A stretch of 64,000 nucleotides of DNA from positions 310,001-374,000 of the forward strand of contig JADGKB010000001.1 in assembly GCA_027604185.1 (NCBI GenBank), given 5' to 3'. A program made the position numbers and the translations under genes. The stretch comes from Boothiomyces macroporosus. Lineage: Eukaryota > Chytridiomycota > Chytridiomycetes > Rhizophydiales > Terramycetaceae. Positions 42,801 to 54,070 of this stretch are shown here, piece by piece (the first letter of the stretch is position 1; each line of letters opens with the position of its first letter). The notes under the pieces are model-generated. The model was given only the letters and a program-made list of their open reading frames with translations, was not told the DNA's origin and did not search any database.

Positions 42801-44199
42801 ATGCAGCCGTTTGAAACAAGCGCGCAACTGCTTTACTTTAGTATATTCAATCCGAAATTAAGAGGAAAGTCGGAATCAACCGCCGACATGCTTCGACAAG
42901 TATTGTACTTTTATCCACCTACATCTGCGGATGAAGTTACTCGTCAAGTAGGATTAGCTCAAGGAATGGAATCATTTACAGCAAAGTTTACTAAATCAAA
43001 CTATAATATATTCAGAACCGGAAAGACGATCTCTATTCTGTATAAAACGGATGAATTCCATTATTTGATCAAGTTACGGATGGCTGCTAGTGCTTACACA
43101 AAAGGAAACAAGAAATATGCGGAATATTTCACTTCAGATGAAGCAGTGATCTCGTTAGCGAGGAAATCGCATTCGAGGTACTGTTTATTCAATGATACGG
43201 AAGAGTTCAAGTTCTTGTACAAAGTAGATACAAAGGGAAAGGGGAGATTAAAAGATTCAGAGCCTTTAAATACAGATGAACAATCAGTACGTGGAGCACT
43301 AGCGAATTTTGACGAGCATTTAGATAGATACAAGCAAAAATTAGAGTCATTCTTTACTTGCTACGTTCAAAGCATTGATTTCAAAAACTTGGAAGTTGCA
43401 GCTTTGGAAGGAATACTAGGATACAACCTGCATCGATCTGTTTATTCAATAATCAACAAAATATCGATAATTACTACCACTAATGTTACCTTACTGTATA
43501 AAAACGCGTTGGTGTATAGTGGATTAGAAAAGTACGAGTATATATATGATCTTTATGATTATTTAGTGGATTCTGAAAGCGGTAAATATGATGACTTTAT
43601 CATCAATCAAGTGAAAAATAAAGGAGAGGTAAAAGTTCCTGACATAGGCTGCAATTTCAGCAAGAATGTATACATTCCTTCACTCTGCTGGCTCTCCGGT
43701 TGGTACACCGTTTACAGGATTTCTAATAGGTCCAGAAACACTTGATCAAATGGAGCAGAAAGTTGTTCCAAAAATAATATACTTTGGAAAGGTGCCGCAT
43801 ATTATTATTACTTATCAACTACATGAACTGCTCACAATTACTTTCACATCAAAGCAAATTGATTTGGAAAAGTTCCACCAGCTATCTTACTATGCATTCC
43901 TCCAAAGCTGCATTCATGAACTATTCACCCCTCTGCTGAATATTCCAGAACGATCTAATTCTGCAATGTATTATTGTACAGTTCAAAACAAGAATACACA
44001 TAACATACAAATTGGAAGCAGTAACAATAGGATAAAACACAAGATTAAAAAAATGTTTTTACAAAAGAATCATGATTTAGAGAGTTATACCAATGTCGAA
44101 GATGGATGGTTGTGTGTGATCAAAGATGGGGACAGGGATATCACTGTATATGTAGATAAGGAGGTTGGATTAGATCGTATCCAAGGTATTTTTGATTAA
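42801..44199 (+). CDS. CCZ1: CCZ1-like subunit of the Rab7 exchange factor
   Basis: 459 residues with one 19-nt intron (43629-43647). Mon1-Ccz1 is the GEF that loads Rab7/Ypt7 on late endosomes and vacuoles. The N-terminal longin domain reads LLYFSIFNPKL, then VLYFYPPTSADEVTRQVGLAQGMESF and KTISILYKTDEFHYLIKLR, a pattern typical of CCZ1. The C-terminal half has two further longin-like beta-sheet parts, with a family-like HSAGSPVGTPFTGFLIGP segment. HPS4-type relatives are less likely. Confidence 0.78.
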
Positions 44200-44612
44200 C
44201 ATAGATGAGTTGAATTGGTTTAAAATGTCACTTGAATAATCTAGCCATTCTAATAAAAACTGAATGTAAATGGCGTTTCTGTCAAATGATTTAGAGTAAT
44301 CTTCCGTGACTCATCTGCTGAGTTAGTCATGGAAATAAGCACAGGACTGGATGTTTCAGGATCTTGCTTCATAATTGACCAACTTGCTTGCCATGCTGGT
44401 CGCGTTTATACTGCAAGTTAACGGACAATCGTTATAGGATTAAAATCCGCTTTGAATAGTTAAGTTGCAGTGTAGAACAATACCAATTGTATTATTCTGT
44501 AAAATACTGTCAGGTGGGAATCACAATGCTTCCAGTTTCACTTTCCATTGTCTGAATTTCAGCTGACGCTTGCCTCGCCTGAATAAATATGAACCAATTT
44601 CAGTAACTACCA
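44200..44612. other. Spacer with a coding-like minus-strand stretch
   Basis: About 413 nt. On the minus strand an open stretch near 44255-44410 encodes a protein-like sequence ending in LNHLTETPFTFSFY and a stop, and another near 44455-44530 encodes ILQNNTIGIVLHCNLTIQSGF-like sequence. They could be exons of one small gene, but I could not join them with confident splice sites. Left unannotated. Confidence 0.3.
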
Positions 44613-45329
44613 ATGCTACCATTAGATTTATCTACCTTAATCAAAGAAATCCGTAACGAATTCAAGGAAAACGATATTACACAGACAGATGTTGAAAAAC
44701 TAAAGGTGCTGATGTCGTCTTACAAATCAAACCGATTGGACTACGCCAAATACGCTCTTTTTGATTCAAAGAAATATACTCGCAACTTGATCGATGATGG
44801 CAATGGCAAGTACAACTTGATTGCACTCTGTTGGGGACCTGGACAAACATCACCAATCCACAATCATGCAAATTCACATTGTATTTTTAAAGTGCTTGAA
44901 GGGCAGTTGACTGAAGTCCTTTACCCAAGCGAACAAGGCCGTTTACCAAAAATATCAAAGTATACTGAAAACCAAGTGAATTATATGCACGACAAGATTG
45001 GCACGCATAGAGTAGGAAATGATTCAAGTGAGCCCGCCATCTCACTACACTTATACTCGCCTCCAATTGAATATTGCAAGATCTATGATGAAAAAGGGAA
45101 CGAAAGTTTATCTGGCAAGACAACATTCTATTCTGTGAACGGAGTCAGGGTGGATGCTGCTGCTCATTTAAAGTCAAAATATCAATCGGAACCAGCCAAT
45201 CCTCCTAGTCGTACCAGATTACCTAAATTATCAGGCGTTAAAGGAGTGCAGCCATCTCTTCCAACTCCACTTAGCCCCACAGCGTTACCCAAAGAATTTG
45301 AATACTTTTCTGGATTCCCAATTACCTAA
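44613..45329 (+). CDS. CDO1: Cysteine dioxygenase
   Basis: 238 residues, single exon. Cupin-type Fe(II) enzyme oxidising cysteine to cysteine sulfinate. Metal-binding His are in the PIHNHANSHC motif with the third His in the GTHRVGN segment; GQLTEVLY and AISLHLYSPPIEYCKIYD are family landmarks. The C-terminal 50 residues are Pro/Ser-rich and extend beyond the cupin fold, as in some fungal homologues. Start is the first ATG in frame. Confidence 0.92.
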   Translation: MLPLDLSTLIKEIRNEFKENDITQTDVEKLKVLMSSYKSNRLDYAKYALFDSKKYTRNLIDDGNGKYNLIALCWGPGQTSPIHNHANSHCIFKVLEGQLTEVLYPSEQGRLPKISKYTENQVNYMHDKIGTHRVGNDSSEPAISLHLYSPPIEYCKIYDEKGNESLSGKTTFYSVNGVRVDAAAHLKSKYQSEPANPPSRTRLPKLSGVKGVQPSLPTPLSPTALPKEFEYFSGFPIT

Positions 45330-45370
45330 ACACAACCGTAATAAACCCGTTTCTAATGATTTTATTTGCA

Positions 45371-47337
45371 TCATACAATTATTTGCATTGGATCAGATCT
45401 CCACACTCTGATGGTGGAATCCATGCCACCACTAACAATACGTCCACCTTTCAGCTTAACTGCGCGAACACTCTTAGAGTGACCTTCCAATTCGACTACA
45501 TTGCCTGAAGTACGGTGGTATACGTTAATAGATTTAGTTGAACATGCAATTGCAATGCGGGAAAAATCAAATGACAAGTCCGTAATATTTCCAGCAGTAT
45601 TTAGTGAATGAGTATAATCTCCCATTCTCAAATCCCACAACTAAATTAGCAAATTGTTACCTTAATAGTCTTATCCATTGAGCCGGAAATGATAACATTA
45701 TCATCAAAGTTTACAGTGGTAACTGCACCAAAGTGTCCTTTGAGTTCACGATGGCAACTTCCACTACGCAAGTCAAATAACCGAATAACACCATCACCAT
45801 AACCGGCGGCTAAAGCATGCTGCCAAAAGTGCAATCCACCAACATGTCCTCCAATATTATAGATTTTCTTTTGTACTTTTTCAACAGGTTTATCAAAATC
45901 ATCCCAGCCAGTTTGCTCTGCAACAAGTATAGCTGGACTAGCAACTTCGTTTGCGTACAATGCTTGATCTAGGGGGTTATCCAAAGTATCAACAGAAACT
46001 TCACTTCGAAGAACTGCCAAGGTTGAGCCAGTTTCAATATCCCACTGGCAGATAGTCTTGTCGATAGACCCAGTTAAAAGAGTTGTATCGTTGAATTGAA
46101 GGCATGAAATACCACCAGTATGACCAGAGAAGGTTTTAACTAATGGGGTGTAGCTATCATCGCCAGCATCAACTAATTGGGTAGCAGGATTAGTGTCTAA
46201 TCCAGAAATGTCCCACATATTCACTGTATGATCTCCGCTACCACTCATTACTGTGTATCCAGACATTTGCACGGTTCTTACCCAACCTACATTAAAGAAT
46301 GTTACCTGTGTGTCCTTCCAATACTCCCAAGCATTTGTGACTAGACATGTCCCAAACTCTTAGAGTCTTGTCGGCAGATCCAGTAACCAAGTGCCCAAAA
46401 GGACTTTCAAAGTCAAGACATTCAATAGTATCCATGTGGCCGAAATAAGTCTTAATACAAGTATTAGGTTCTTCAGATTCTTCATCATCTTCAATCATAC
46501 AAGGTTCTCCTTTTATGCTACGCACTTGCTTTTCAACTTTTACAGTGTGGTCACCAATAGTATTGATTCTATCGTCAACATTTTCCACTAAATTAAAGAC
46601 AACTTACATAATTGAGCAATGCGGTCTTCTCTTTTGATGATGCGGTTGATTTCTTTAGTCAACTCCTTTTTCCTTTCGTTGAATTTGGTTAATATATCTT
46701 CAACTTGACGTAATTCATCTTCTGCTGTTTGCTAACAGTCAATAATAACACTTACTCTATCAACCTCCAATGTATCACTCTCGGTGAGCAATTTATCCCT
46801 TTCGTTCAGCAGTTCATTGAATAACTTTGCGATATTATTGATTGCGATTGCTTGATGCCTCGCCTTTGCAGGGAGTCTGCTGGACTTTGAGTTTGTGGAA
46901 TTCTGCGATAGTGTAGATGCAATTGAATCCCTGCGCTTTTCAACCACTGGTACAGGGATGACAGGCTTCAATGGCTGCGGCTTGTGAAAATTCATGGACA
47001 TTCTTGGATTGGCAGCTCTGAATCCTTGGAAAAAAGTGGTGCTTTCTTGGACCTGTTCATCTGGTTCGATATTTAGTTGCTGTTTCAACAATTCTTGTTG
47101 TTGCTCAACATATATAATTGTTGAAGAATTGCTTTGGGGTGACGAATCATCCTCTGGTTTCTCCATTGGAAGCTCCTCTTGTTCAGGCTGCTCTTCATAC
47201 TGCTCATATTGTTCGTAGAGCTCTGGAACTGTTTGAGAGTCCTCAGTCATGACATCCAAACCATCATCACCAATTTTACCCCACGGATTCTATTGTTAGA
47301 TAACAAATACAAAGTTGAGATTGCTGGTTGAATTCAT
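45371..47337 (-). CDS. MDV1: MDV1/CAF4-like mitochondrial fission adaptor
   Basis: 620 residues after five introns (47290-47310, 46732-46755, 46588-46607, 46287-46305, 45641-45660). In fungi Mdv1/Caf4 bridge Fis1 on the outer membrane to the dynamin Dnm1. Architecture matches: disordered acidic N-terminus, a coiled coil at about 150-230 (LFNELLNERDKLLTES, QVEDILTKFNERKKELTKEINR), then seven WD40 blades (SADKTLRVWDMSSHKCLGVLEGH, SIDKTICQWDIETG, SMDKTIKLWDLRMGDY). The start exon encodes only nine residues. Confidence 0.85.
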
Positions 47338-47963
47338 TTTCCTAACACTCTTGGAAAACTGAAAGCTTTCAGACATTTCTTGCAAAGAATTTTGCTGCAA
47401 GTTTTTTGAGTGGCAACAGCACTTCGGAGTATTTTCAAGTTTCAAACTTGTCTGCAGACAATACTAGGGAGGTATAGATTTTTGTAGAGCGTTTCGAATC
47501 AGGAAGCGGAGCTTTTCATTCTAGAATTTATAGTAAATCTCTCCGTTTCAACATTATTTTCTTTTCGCGCCGCTCTTTGGTGATTGTTGTTCCAGTCAAC
47601 CACTGCAGTCATCGAGGTGACTCATGCCTTGGAAATCAACTAATGACAGGAAAACTGGCCGATTTGCAATTAAATATTCTGATCTTTTAGTATTCATTCG
47701 TAATTTTGGGGATTTGAATTTCGGTGCGGCAAATCTCATGTGAAAATGTTATCAGCATTCAAATTGAAATTTGATTTAAATTGATTACTTTTGAGACTGT
47801 AGCAGTACATATGAGCAACCCAATGCTGGTGAATGACGTCATGCAAAACTTGCTATCCGAAAAGTGATCAACCATCAGAAGCGGACAGTCCTCGATACCC
47901 AGTCGATCATTTTTGATGGTAGCTGTCAGTTGTCACCCAACAATTTTTTCACTTTTTTCTGCA
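47338..47963. other. Intergenic region between MDV1 and FMC1
   Basis: About 626 nt between divergent genes. AT-rich with poly-T and CT runs near 47550-47570. I found no frame with protein-like composition, no tRNA-like arms and no repeat. The end of this region contains a frame overlapping the FMC1 start in another phase, a shadow. Confidence 0.45.
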
Positions 47964-48248
47964 ATGAATGGAAGGACGCTATACAAAAATATTTTAAGAG
48001 AAATTCAACGATTCCCAAACCCAGATTACTACAAGCAGCATTTCAGAGAGCAATTCAGAATCAAAAGTGATTTACAGGGAGCAAAGAACGTCTACGACTT
48101 GTTGTTGGCCAATAGAACACATACAGAAATGATGGAAAGGTACTGGCCAGCTTCACAGCTTTCTGATGGAGAAAAGCTGCAACGAACTGCAAACAAGGTT
48201 GGATTTAATTTACCTCAAACGTTTAACGAAACTGCAAATAATAAATAG
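47964..48248 (+). CDS. FMC1: FMC1-like LYR-family ATP synthase assembly factor
   Basis: 94 residues, single exon. LYR-type helical protein: RTLYKNILREIQRFPNPDYY at the start (LYK in the LYR position), then FREQFRIKSDL. The C-terminal part (HTEMMERYWPASQLSDGEKLQRTANKVGFNLPQ) resembles yeast Fmc1 closely in order (RYNP...LTQDEKVKRTANVVGL). Fmc1 assists Atp12 in F1-ATPase assembly. Other LYRM proteins are possible. Confidence 0.7.
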   Translation: MNGRTLYKNILREIQRFPNPDYYKQHFREQFRIKSDLQGAKNVYDLLLANRTHTEMMERYWPASQLSDGEKLQRTANKVGFNLPQTFNETANNK

Positions 48249-48262
48249 TTTTTACACAGAGT

Positions 48263-50968
48263 TTATTCACTGCCTCCGATACTGTTCGCTTTCCTATTCA
48301 GAATAACTCTTCCACGCTGCGGCTCATTAATTTTGATTCCAGCATCCTTCAAGTTCCGGCCTTCTGGTGTAGTTTCTTCAGTTCTAGCTCCAATGGTAAT
48401 CAAACCGCTGCCTTTGCGGTAATGATACCCATACCGTCCTAATTCTTCAAAAATTACAGAAACCATTGTTACCACCAATCCTGTTATCATCAGATTTAAT
48501 TCTCCAATGTCAAAGAATGCTATAGGTACAAAAAGCACACCAAACAAAAATCTACTCTTGATTCTAGTGTTTCTGTTGATTAGTGGTAACCTGAGCGGCT
48601 TAACTATTTCCTTGTGCGTGATTCCCATCAATCCAAGAGTAAAATAGACTCCAACGAAAGCAAAACAGAATACGTAACGAAGACAGTTCTCTGATGGCCC
48701 AACTTGGACGAAAACATTGGATATAATAGGATGGGGATCGTTTGTCCCAGGATCTAGTGAGCTACCAGCATCTGATTCCAACGAATTCTGTTGTAGATTC
48801 TTTAGAATCTGTGAATTTGCTGCCCCTAAAGCGACAATCGCTATTGAAAATGGAATATGAACGAATTTCCAGATAATTGGCCAAACAGCAGCTTTTCGAT
48901 GCAGCGCATGAATGAAATACTTTGCACCTTCAACTCGAAAGTACAGCAAAAAGATATTGATTGAGATCACGAATGAACACGCAACGTACAAGAGATACTT
49001 TGTAAGTTTGGAATTTGTGTAGTCGGTCAGTAAATTCACTACTATTTCACCTACATTTAATGACATATTTACCCATCACAAACAGTACGAAACAGCCAAC
49101 TCTTTCTTTTAAATGTTCGGCATGTATCCCGATTCTAGTTTGTTTGTAGTATGACTTGTAGATATCTGTTCCAGAAAAGGTAATCAACTCGAATAAAAGA
49201 CCAATAGTCCAGATCCACTGTCGAAAAGTCAGCCTGTCTTCGGTGCCATCAGCAGGGAAAAAGTACATTGCAAAGTATATGCCAGATTGGAATAATACCC
49301 AAAATAAGTTTGTGTAAGCACCAATCCCAATGTTTGGGATTGACCTTTTAGCTGCACGTGCGATATAGGATTCCATCAGAATTATTGTTGCGACATGGAA
49401 AGCTACAAACACTCCGCTAGTATTTGTACTGCTTTCTAAATCAAAAGCATTATGGACAGATATTCCCATATAGATTAGTACCAGCATAAACGCACATGTG
49501 AAAACCTTTCTAAACATTCCATTGTGATGAATTGAATTGTTTAGGGCTGCTAAATAGTTCCAGTGAAAGATTAATGGTGTCAAAATCAGCGCAAACCTCC
49601 AGATTGCCGTTGGGGTGAACTCATAATGTTCAATAACTTTTCCAGCCTTACTGATTGCACCGACGTACAGCAGATCCAAGAATAATTCAAACCACTTTAC
49701 TTTGATGTGACCAGGAAGTTGATATAGTGTATCTTTGACATAGAATTGTCTGACTCTTGCACCTCTGAGCTTCTTTAGATTATGCCTGATATCAACTTCA
49801 GTTTTGACTTTGGATTTACCCATTTTAAGATCATCGTATTCTGTTTCTTCTTCCCCAACTAGCAATCCATCATCATCTTGATCTTCACTAGATTGATTTC
49901 TAGTCAATGATGCAGTTTCTGAATCTTCAGTTTCAGATTCAACGTCAGCTTCTTCAAGTAATGTATCTATAACTCTTTTCTTATCTTGAAGAGCGTTTCT
50001 AAAATTCTCGAGAGCCGATGCAGGAACAGTGCCTGTACTCTCCAGCATTTTATAAGTTTCTTCCAGCTGTTTAAATGATGCATCTAGGTCTTGAGCATCT
50101 TTCAGCTTTAGCTTTGGAGTGTTGTAATTCATAATATCCTCTGTACAAGAAGAAACAATTTCTTTTCCTTTTGTGACAATCATATCTTGATAAATTCCAT
50201 CCTTGCGCGTTGCCCGCTTTGCCCTTTGTGCACGAGTTGACTGTTGGTTTGGTATTGATGGTTGAGAAGGAATAGCTGGGACAGCTGGCACGGGAGGTAC
50301 AGCAGGAATTGAGCTCGAAGGCTCAGATTCTGCCGCTCCGGCAAACCTATTGAAGCTCGTTCTTTCCCCAAAACTTAGGTTTCCGGACTCTATAACAGGC
50401 TTTGGAAATGGCGTGAATTTTTTATGCTCTTCTCGAGCATTTGCCATCATTTCCCTAGCATTCACAAAATCTTGATTGGCCTTTTTCAGTTGAATATTCG
50501 CTTCAGCTATTTTAGATTTCGCATTAGCAATTGAAGAGTCTAAATTAGCATACTAGTACTCATTTGGTCTTTGGCTTGGTCAATCTTTTTGGCTGCATCC
50601 GAAACTGATTGCTCTGTGATAGAAACGGCTTCTTGCACTTGCACTGATGCACTATCTTGAGCTTGAACTAGTGTATCATGGGCTTGGACAATATTATCGT
50701 GAGCTTGAACCATTTGTTGCTGCACTGCATTCTGGTTTTGCTGTAATACTTGTTGGGCATTCGCAAGCTGGTTACTAGCATTTTCAAATTGCTTTCTTGC
50801 ATTTCCAAAAGCACTAAATATCATTGCTGCTGTGCTGTCACTTTGCTCCAAATTACTATGAAATCCATCAGCTGAATCTTCAAAATCGCTCTCCTCTGAA
50901 TCAGAGCTGATTGAATTTTGACTGGTGAATTCCTCCTCTAATTCTTTTCTAATTCTATTTGCGTCCAT
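48263..50968 (-). CDS. LtrA-like (low temperature requirement A) multi-pass membrane protein
   Basis: 887 residues with two introns (50540-50559, 49051-49072). Residues 1-150 are acidic then a Gln/Ala/His-rich coiled coil with near-repeats (AHDNIVQAHDTLVQAQDS). A disordered Pro/Val/Ile-rich region follows. The membrane half starts with KWFELFLDLLYVGAISKAG, the LtrA family signature, followed by about ten to twelve hydrophobic segments. LtrA proteins occur in bacteria and fungi; their function is not known. The long cytosolic N-terminus is not a usual part of the family. Confidence 0.75.
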
Positions 50969-51086
50969 TTTAGGTTTCGGAAAAAGCAGATAAACACCGA
51001 AAATTTCAAATGACCAAAAGGATAATTCACAATAATATATTTTGTATTCTAATTTACTAGCGTGCGAATATTTCTGATGACGAATT

Positions 51087-51623
51087 ATGACTCATCATCA
51101 TTATAAAGCAAACAGACCTGAAATTTCAATAATGGAAGTTGAAAACACAGAAATCGTAAATGCCAGTCAAGACAATTTCACTCCAAAGCGAACAGTATTA
51201 TGCGCAGTAGACAACTCTGACTGTTCTCCGAATGTTGTAGAGTGGGCTAAAAAGAACCTCATACCAACCAGCGATTTGATTGTCCTGGTTAATGCATACA
51301 AGAAAGCCAGACCATTGGTTGGAACACCAGTGCTATCTTACCTGGAAGTAGTGCACAAGTTGGAGGAACAAGCACAAAAACAAGCAGTTAAAACGATATC
51401 CTTTTATGCACAGAGATTGACCAATGCTGGATACTACGTTAAAGGAGTAATTGCATGCGGAGATCCCAGATCGCTGATTGATCAACAAATAACAATTCAG
51501 AAACCAGATTTAGTCGTCGTTGGCTCCAGAGGATTAAGAGGATCTGTGCAGCGATTCGTCCTAGGTTCAGTCAGCCAGCACGTAGTTCAAAGTTCTCCCG
51601 TACCTGTAGTAGTTGTCCCATAA
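51087..51623 (+). CDS. Universal stress protein (UspA fold)
   Basis: 178 residues, single exon. UspA domain: RTVLCAVDNSDCSPNVVEWA at the first strand, DLIVLVNAYKKAR, and the ATP-binding loop VVVGSRGLRGSVQRFVLGSVSQ (G-x2-G-x9-GS), ending SSPVPVVVVP. A 30-residue His/Asn-rich leader precedes the fold. Such proteins occur in zoosporic fungi and plants; role not deducible. A later ATG (MEVENTE) is an alternative start. Confidence 0.88.
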   Translation: MTHHHYKANRPEISIMEVENTEIVNASQDNFTPKRTVLCAVDNSDCSPNVVEWAKKNLIPTSDLIVLVNAYKKARPLVGTPVLSYLEVVHKLEEQAQKQAVKTISFYAQRLTNAGYYVKGVIACGDPRSLIDQQITIQKPDLVVVGSRGLRGSVQRFVLGSVSQHVVQSSPVPVVVVP

Positions 51624-51710
51624 ACATTTTAATTTTTACGTTCAGTCTTGTTTAGTTTCGAATGAGCCCTCCTTGGCTGTTAAAACCTTTACTTGAAAGG
51701 GAAAAAGTTG

Positions 51711-52710
51711 ATGTTACAGATTGAAGAGTTTTCACTAGTATTATATACATCTGCGCTCTTGGGAATCGCAGGGTCTTTTTGGATACTACAAGAGGATAGA
51801 CTCCCACAGAATGTATTTGCCAAATTACTCTATGCGCTTGCAAGAGTGGACATCCTAATTGGAGGTAATTGCTACTAACATAGTAACTGCTGCTGTATTT
51901 GGATACCTTGCTGTCAATTACAAGCATCTGCTTGCGAATGAAAATTTTGAATACGGGCTCTTTGTAGTATTCTTGTTCCTGGCATACTTGTATTATTTGA
52001 TTGGCTTTTGTATAGCCTTTGTGCCAGTGTATATCATATTATTCAAAGGAACTGTTGGGACACTAAACAAGTTCCCTATGGTAACGATATGCGTAGTTGG
52101 TTCAGTAACGTGGACCACCATCATAGTACTAACTGACTATACGTCTGCGAGTTGGGTGGCTACGGTTGGAATATTGTTCTTGTTTGGAATGTTTAGTTCA
52201 ATGTGTTTTTGTTTTGGTATCTGTTGGAAAGAGTTGAATGCAGACAAGACAAAGAGAAAGAATGTACAGTCAATTTACTCTTTTGAACAAAAGGAATACT
52301 ATTTAAAACAAGCCAGTACAAAGATGACTCGCTTCACTGGTAACTTTGCTCTGGTACAGCTGCTGTTGATTCTGCCATTCTTGGCTTTTGCAGCAGTGAT
52401 AATCTTGAATGCAACTCTGTTCAAATCGCAGAGCGTAATCTTGGGCGGTATATCTGATGTGCTATTTTGTATAGTGACTATATCCATCTCTGGCAGTGGT
52501 TTCTTTCACTGTCTAGCGGTACATTTCAGTCTGTTCTACAGGATCAAGAAACAGACCATGACACATGCTCCGTTAAAGCAAGACTTGAAAAAACTAGAGA
52601 CGAGTACTTTTGTAGATGGAGTACCTATAAAGCCAGATTTGGTGCATTTATTCACTGGACAAAAGTTGCAATTAAAGCAAATGGATACCATCGACTTGAT
52701 TAAAGGCTAA
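51711..52710 (+). CDS. Seven-TM receptor-like membrane protein, paralogue 1 of 3
   Basis: 326 residues, one 19-nt intron (51865-51883). Seven hydrophobic segments with a very short N-terminus: TM1 LVLYTSALLGIAGSFWIL, TM2 around AAVFGYLAV, TM3 LFVVFLFLAYLYYLIGFCIA, TM4 MVTICVVGSVTWTTIIVL, TM5 TVGILFLFGMFSSMCFCFGI, TM6 FALVQLLLILPFLAFAAVI and TM7 FCIVTISISGSGFFHCLAV. Shared cytosolic motif WKELNADKTKRKNVQS after TM5 and a conserved tail (LVHLFTGQ...DTIDLIKG). Topology is GPCR-like, but no class signature recognised. First of three tandem paralogues. Confidence 0.7.
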
Positions 52711-52872
52711 GATAATAAATTATTTGATTTAGTATTACTTTCAATCTCAACAATAGTATTCCTTGTGGGTAGAGTAAAATATTCTGTTTGATGGTCGTTC
52801 TCGGCAACAAATTTTGTGGAACAGCTCTGCTTGGTGAGCCCAACTTTGTTTAGCTCTTTTTTCCCAGAAAGA

Positions 52873-53866
52873 ATGGAATACCATCAACTATCAATTGTGC
52901 TGTACATTACGAGTATATTTGGAATAGTGGGGTCGATATGGATCCTATTAGAAAAACGATTGCCAAACAATATCTTTGCGCATTTGATTTATACTCTTGG
53001 AAAACTTGACCTTGTAATATCAAGTAAATCTTTACTAACCAGTCACCTTGATTATATTCGGTATTGTAACTAGCAATTACCAACAAGATTTCCAAGATAA
53101 TTGTGGGATAGGATTATCCATTTTCCTGCTATTCCTGGCATTCTTTTACTATTTTGTAAATTTCAGCCTATCATTCATCCCTATTTACATCACATTATTG
53201 AAAGGTACGGTGCGGACACTCAACAAAATACCATTGGTTTTACTGTCGTTTGTTGGTTCAATTATCTGGACATTAATTATTGCAATTGCAACTATTCAAG
53301 AGCAGTACGTGTTTACAGTGCTTGGCTTTGTATTTCTCTATGCCATGTTTGCATCTTCCTGTTTCTGTTTTTCAATATGCTGGAAAGAGCTGAATTCAGA
53401 CAAGATCAAGAGGCAGCATGTACAGTCACTTCGGAACTTTGACGAAAGAGAATTCTATTCCAAACAAGCGAGCGTAAAAATGGCCCGGTTTTCCGGTAAC
53501 TTTGCTCTTGTTCAATTGGTGCTAATTCTCCCATTTGTACTGTCAAATATCCTGAATTCAGTCACTGGAATATTGCCAATTCTTGATAGTATGGCAATAG
53601 CCGCTCAAGATATTTCGCAATACATAATGGTAGTGTCGTTCTCTGCTGCTGGGTTTTTTCATGCACTGGCAATTCATTTCAGTTTGTTTTACGTGTACAA
53701 GAAAAGAAAGAGCACAGCTATTCCATTGATGGAGAGGGTTGCTAATCCAGAATCATCGACATTGCTGGATAGAGAGATAATCAACAAGCCAGAGATGGTG
53801 CATCTGTTTACTGGTCAAGCGAGGACACTGAAGGCTCAAGATACCATAGAGCTAATTAAAGCATAA
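52873..53866 (+). CDS. Seven-TM receptor-like membrane protein, paralogue 2 of 3
   Basis: 324 residues, one 19-nt intron (53024-53042) at the same position as in paralogue 1. Same seven-segment layout: VLYITSIFGIVGSIWILLEKRLP, FLLFLAFFYYFVNFSLSF, VLLSFVGSIIWTLIIAI, FVFLYAMFASSCFCFSICWKELNSDK, and the C-terminal MVHLFTGQARTLKAQDTIELIKA. The most diverged loops are those between TM2-TM3 and TM6-TM7, which would be outside the cell if the N-terminus is outside. Function unknown. Confidence 0.7.
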
Positions 53867-54070
53867 TAATAATTGATTAAACCTTAAACTTTCCATCAGG
53901 CGACTTGTAATTTGACTATAAATACCAAAGATTTCATTTACTTTCCAATCAAATTCATCCTCCAAGACTTAACTTGCGCAATATCAATTAACAGTTGATT
54001 ATAATCTCACTCAATCAAATAACTTACTCTTTGCTACCTCCAAATTAAAAACTTGAAACATTTTCAAAAA

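Noticed and set aside
47864..48070. 68-codon plus-strand frame overlapping FMC1
   Set aside because: It is in another phase than the FMC1 frame, lacks protein-like pattern and has no family match.
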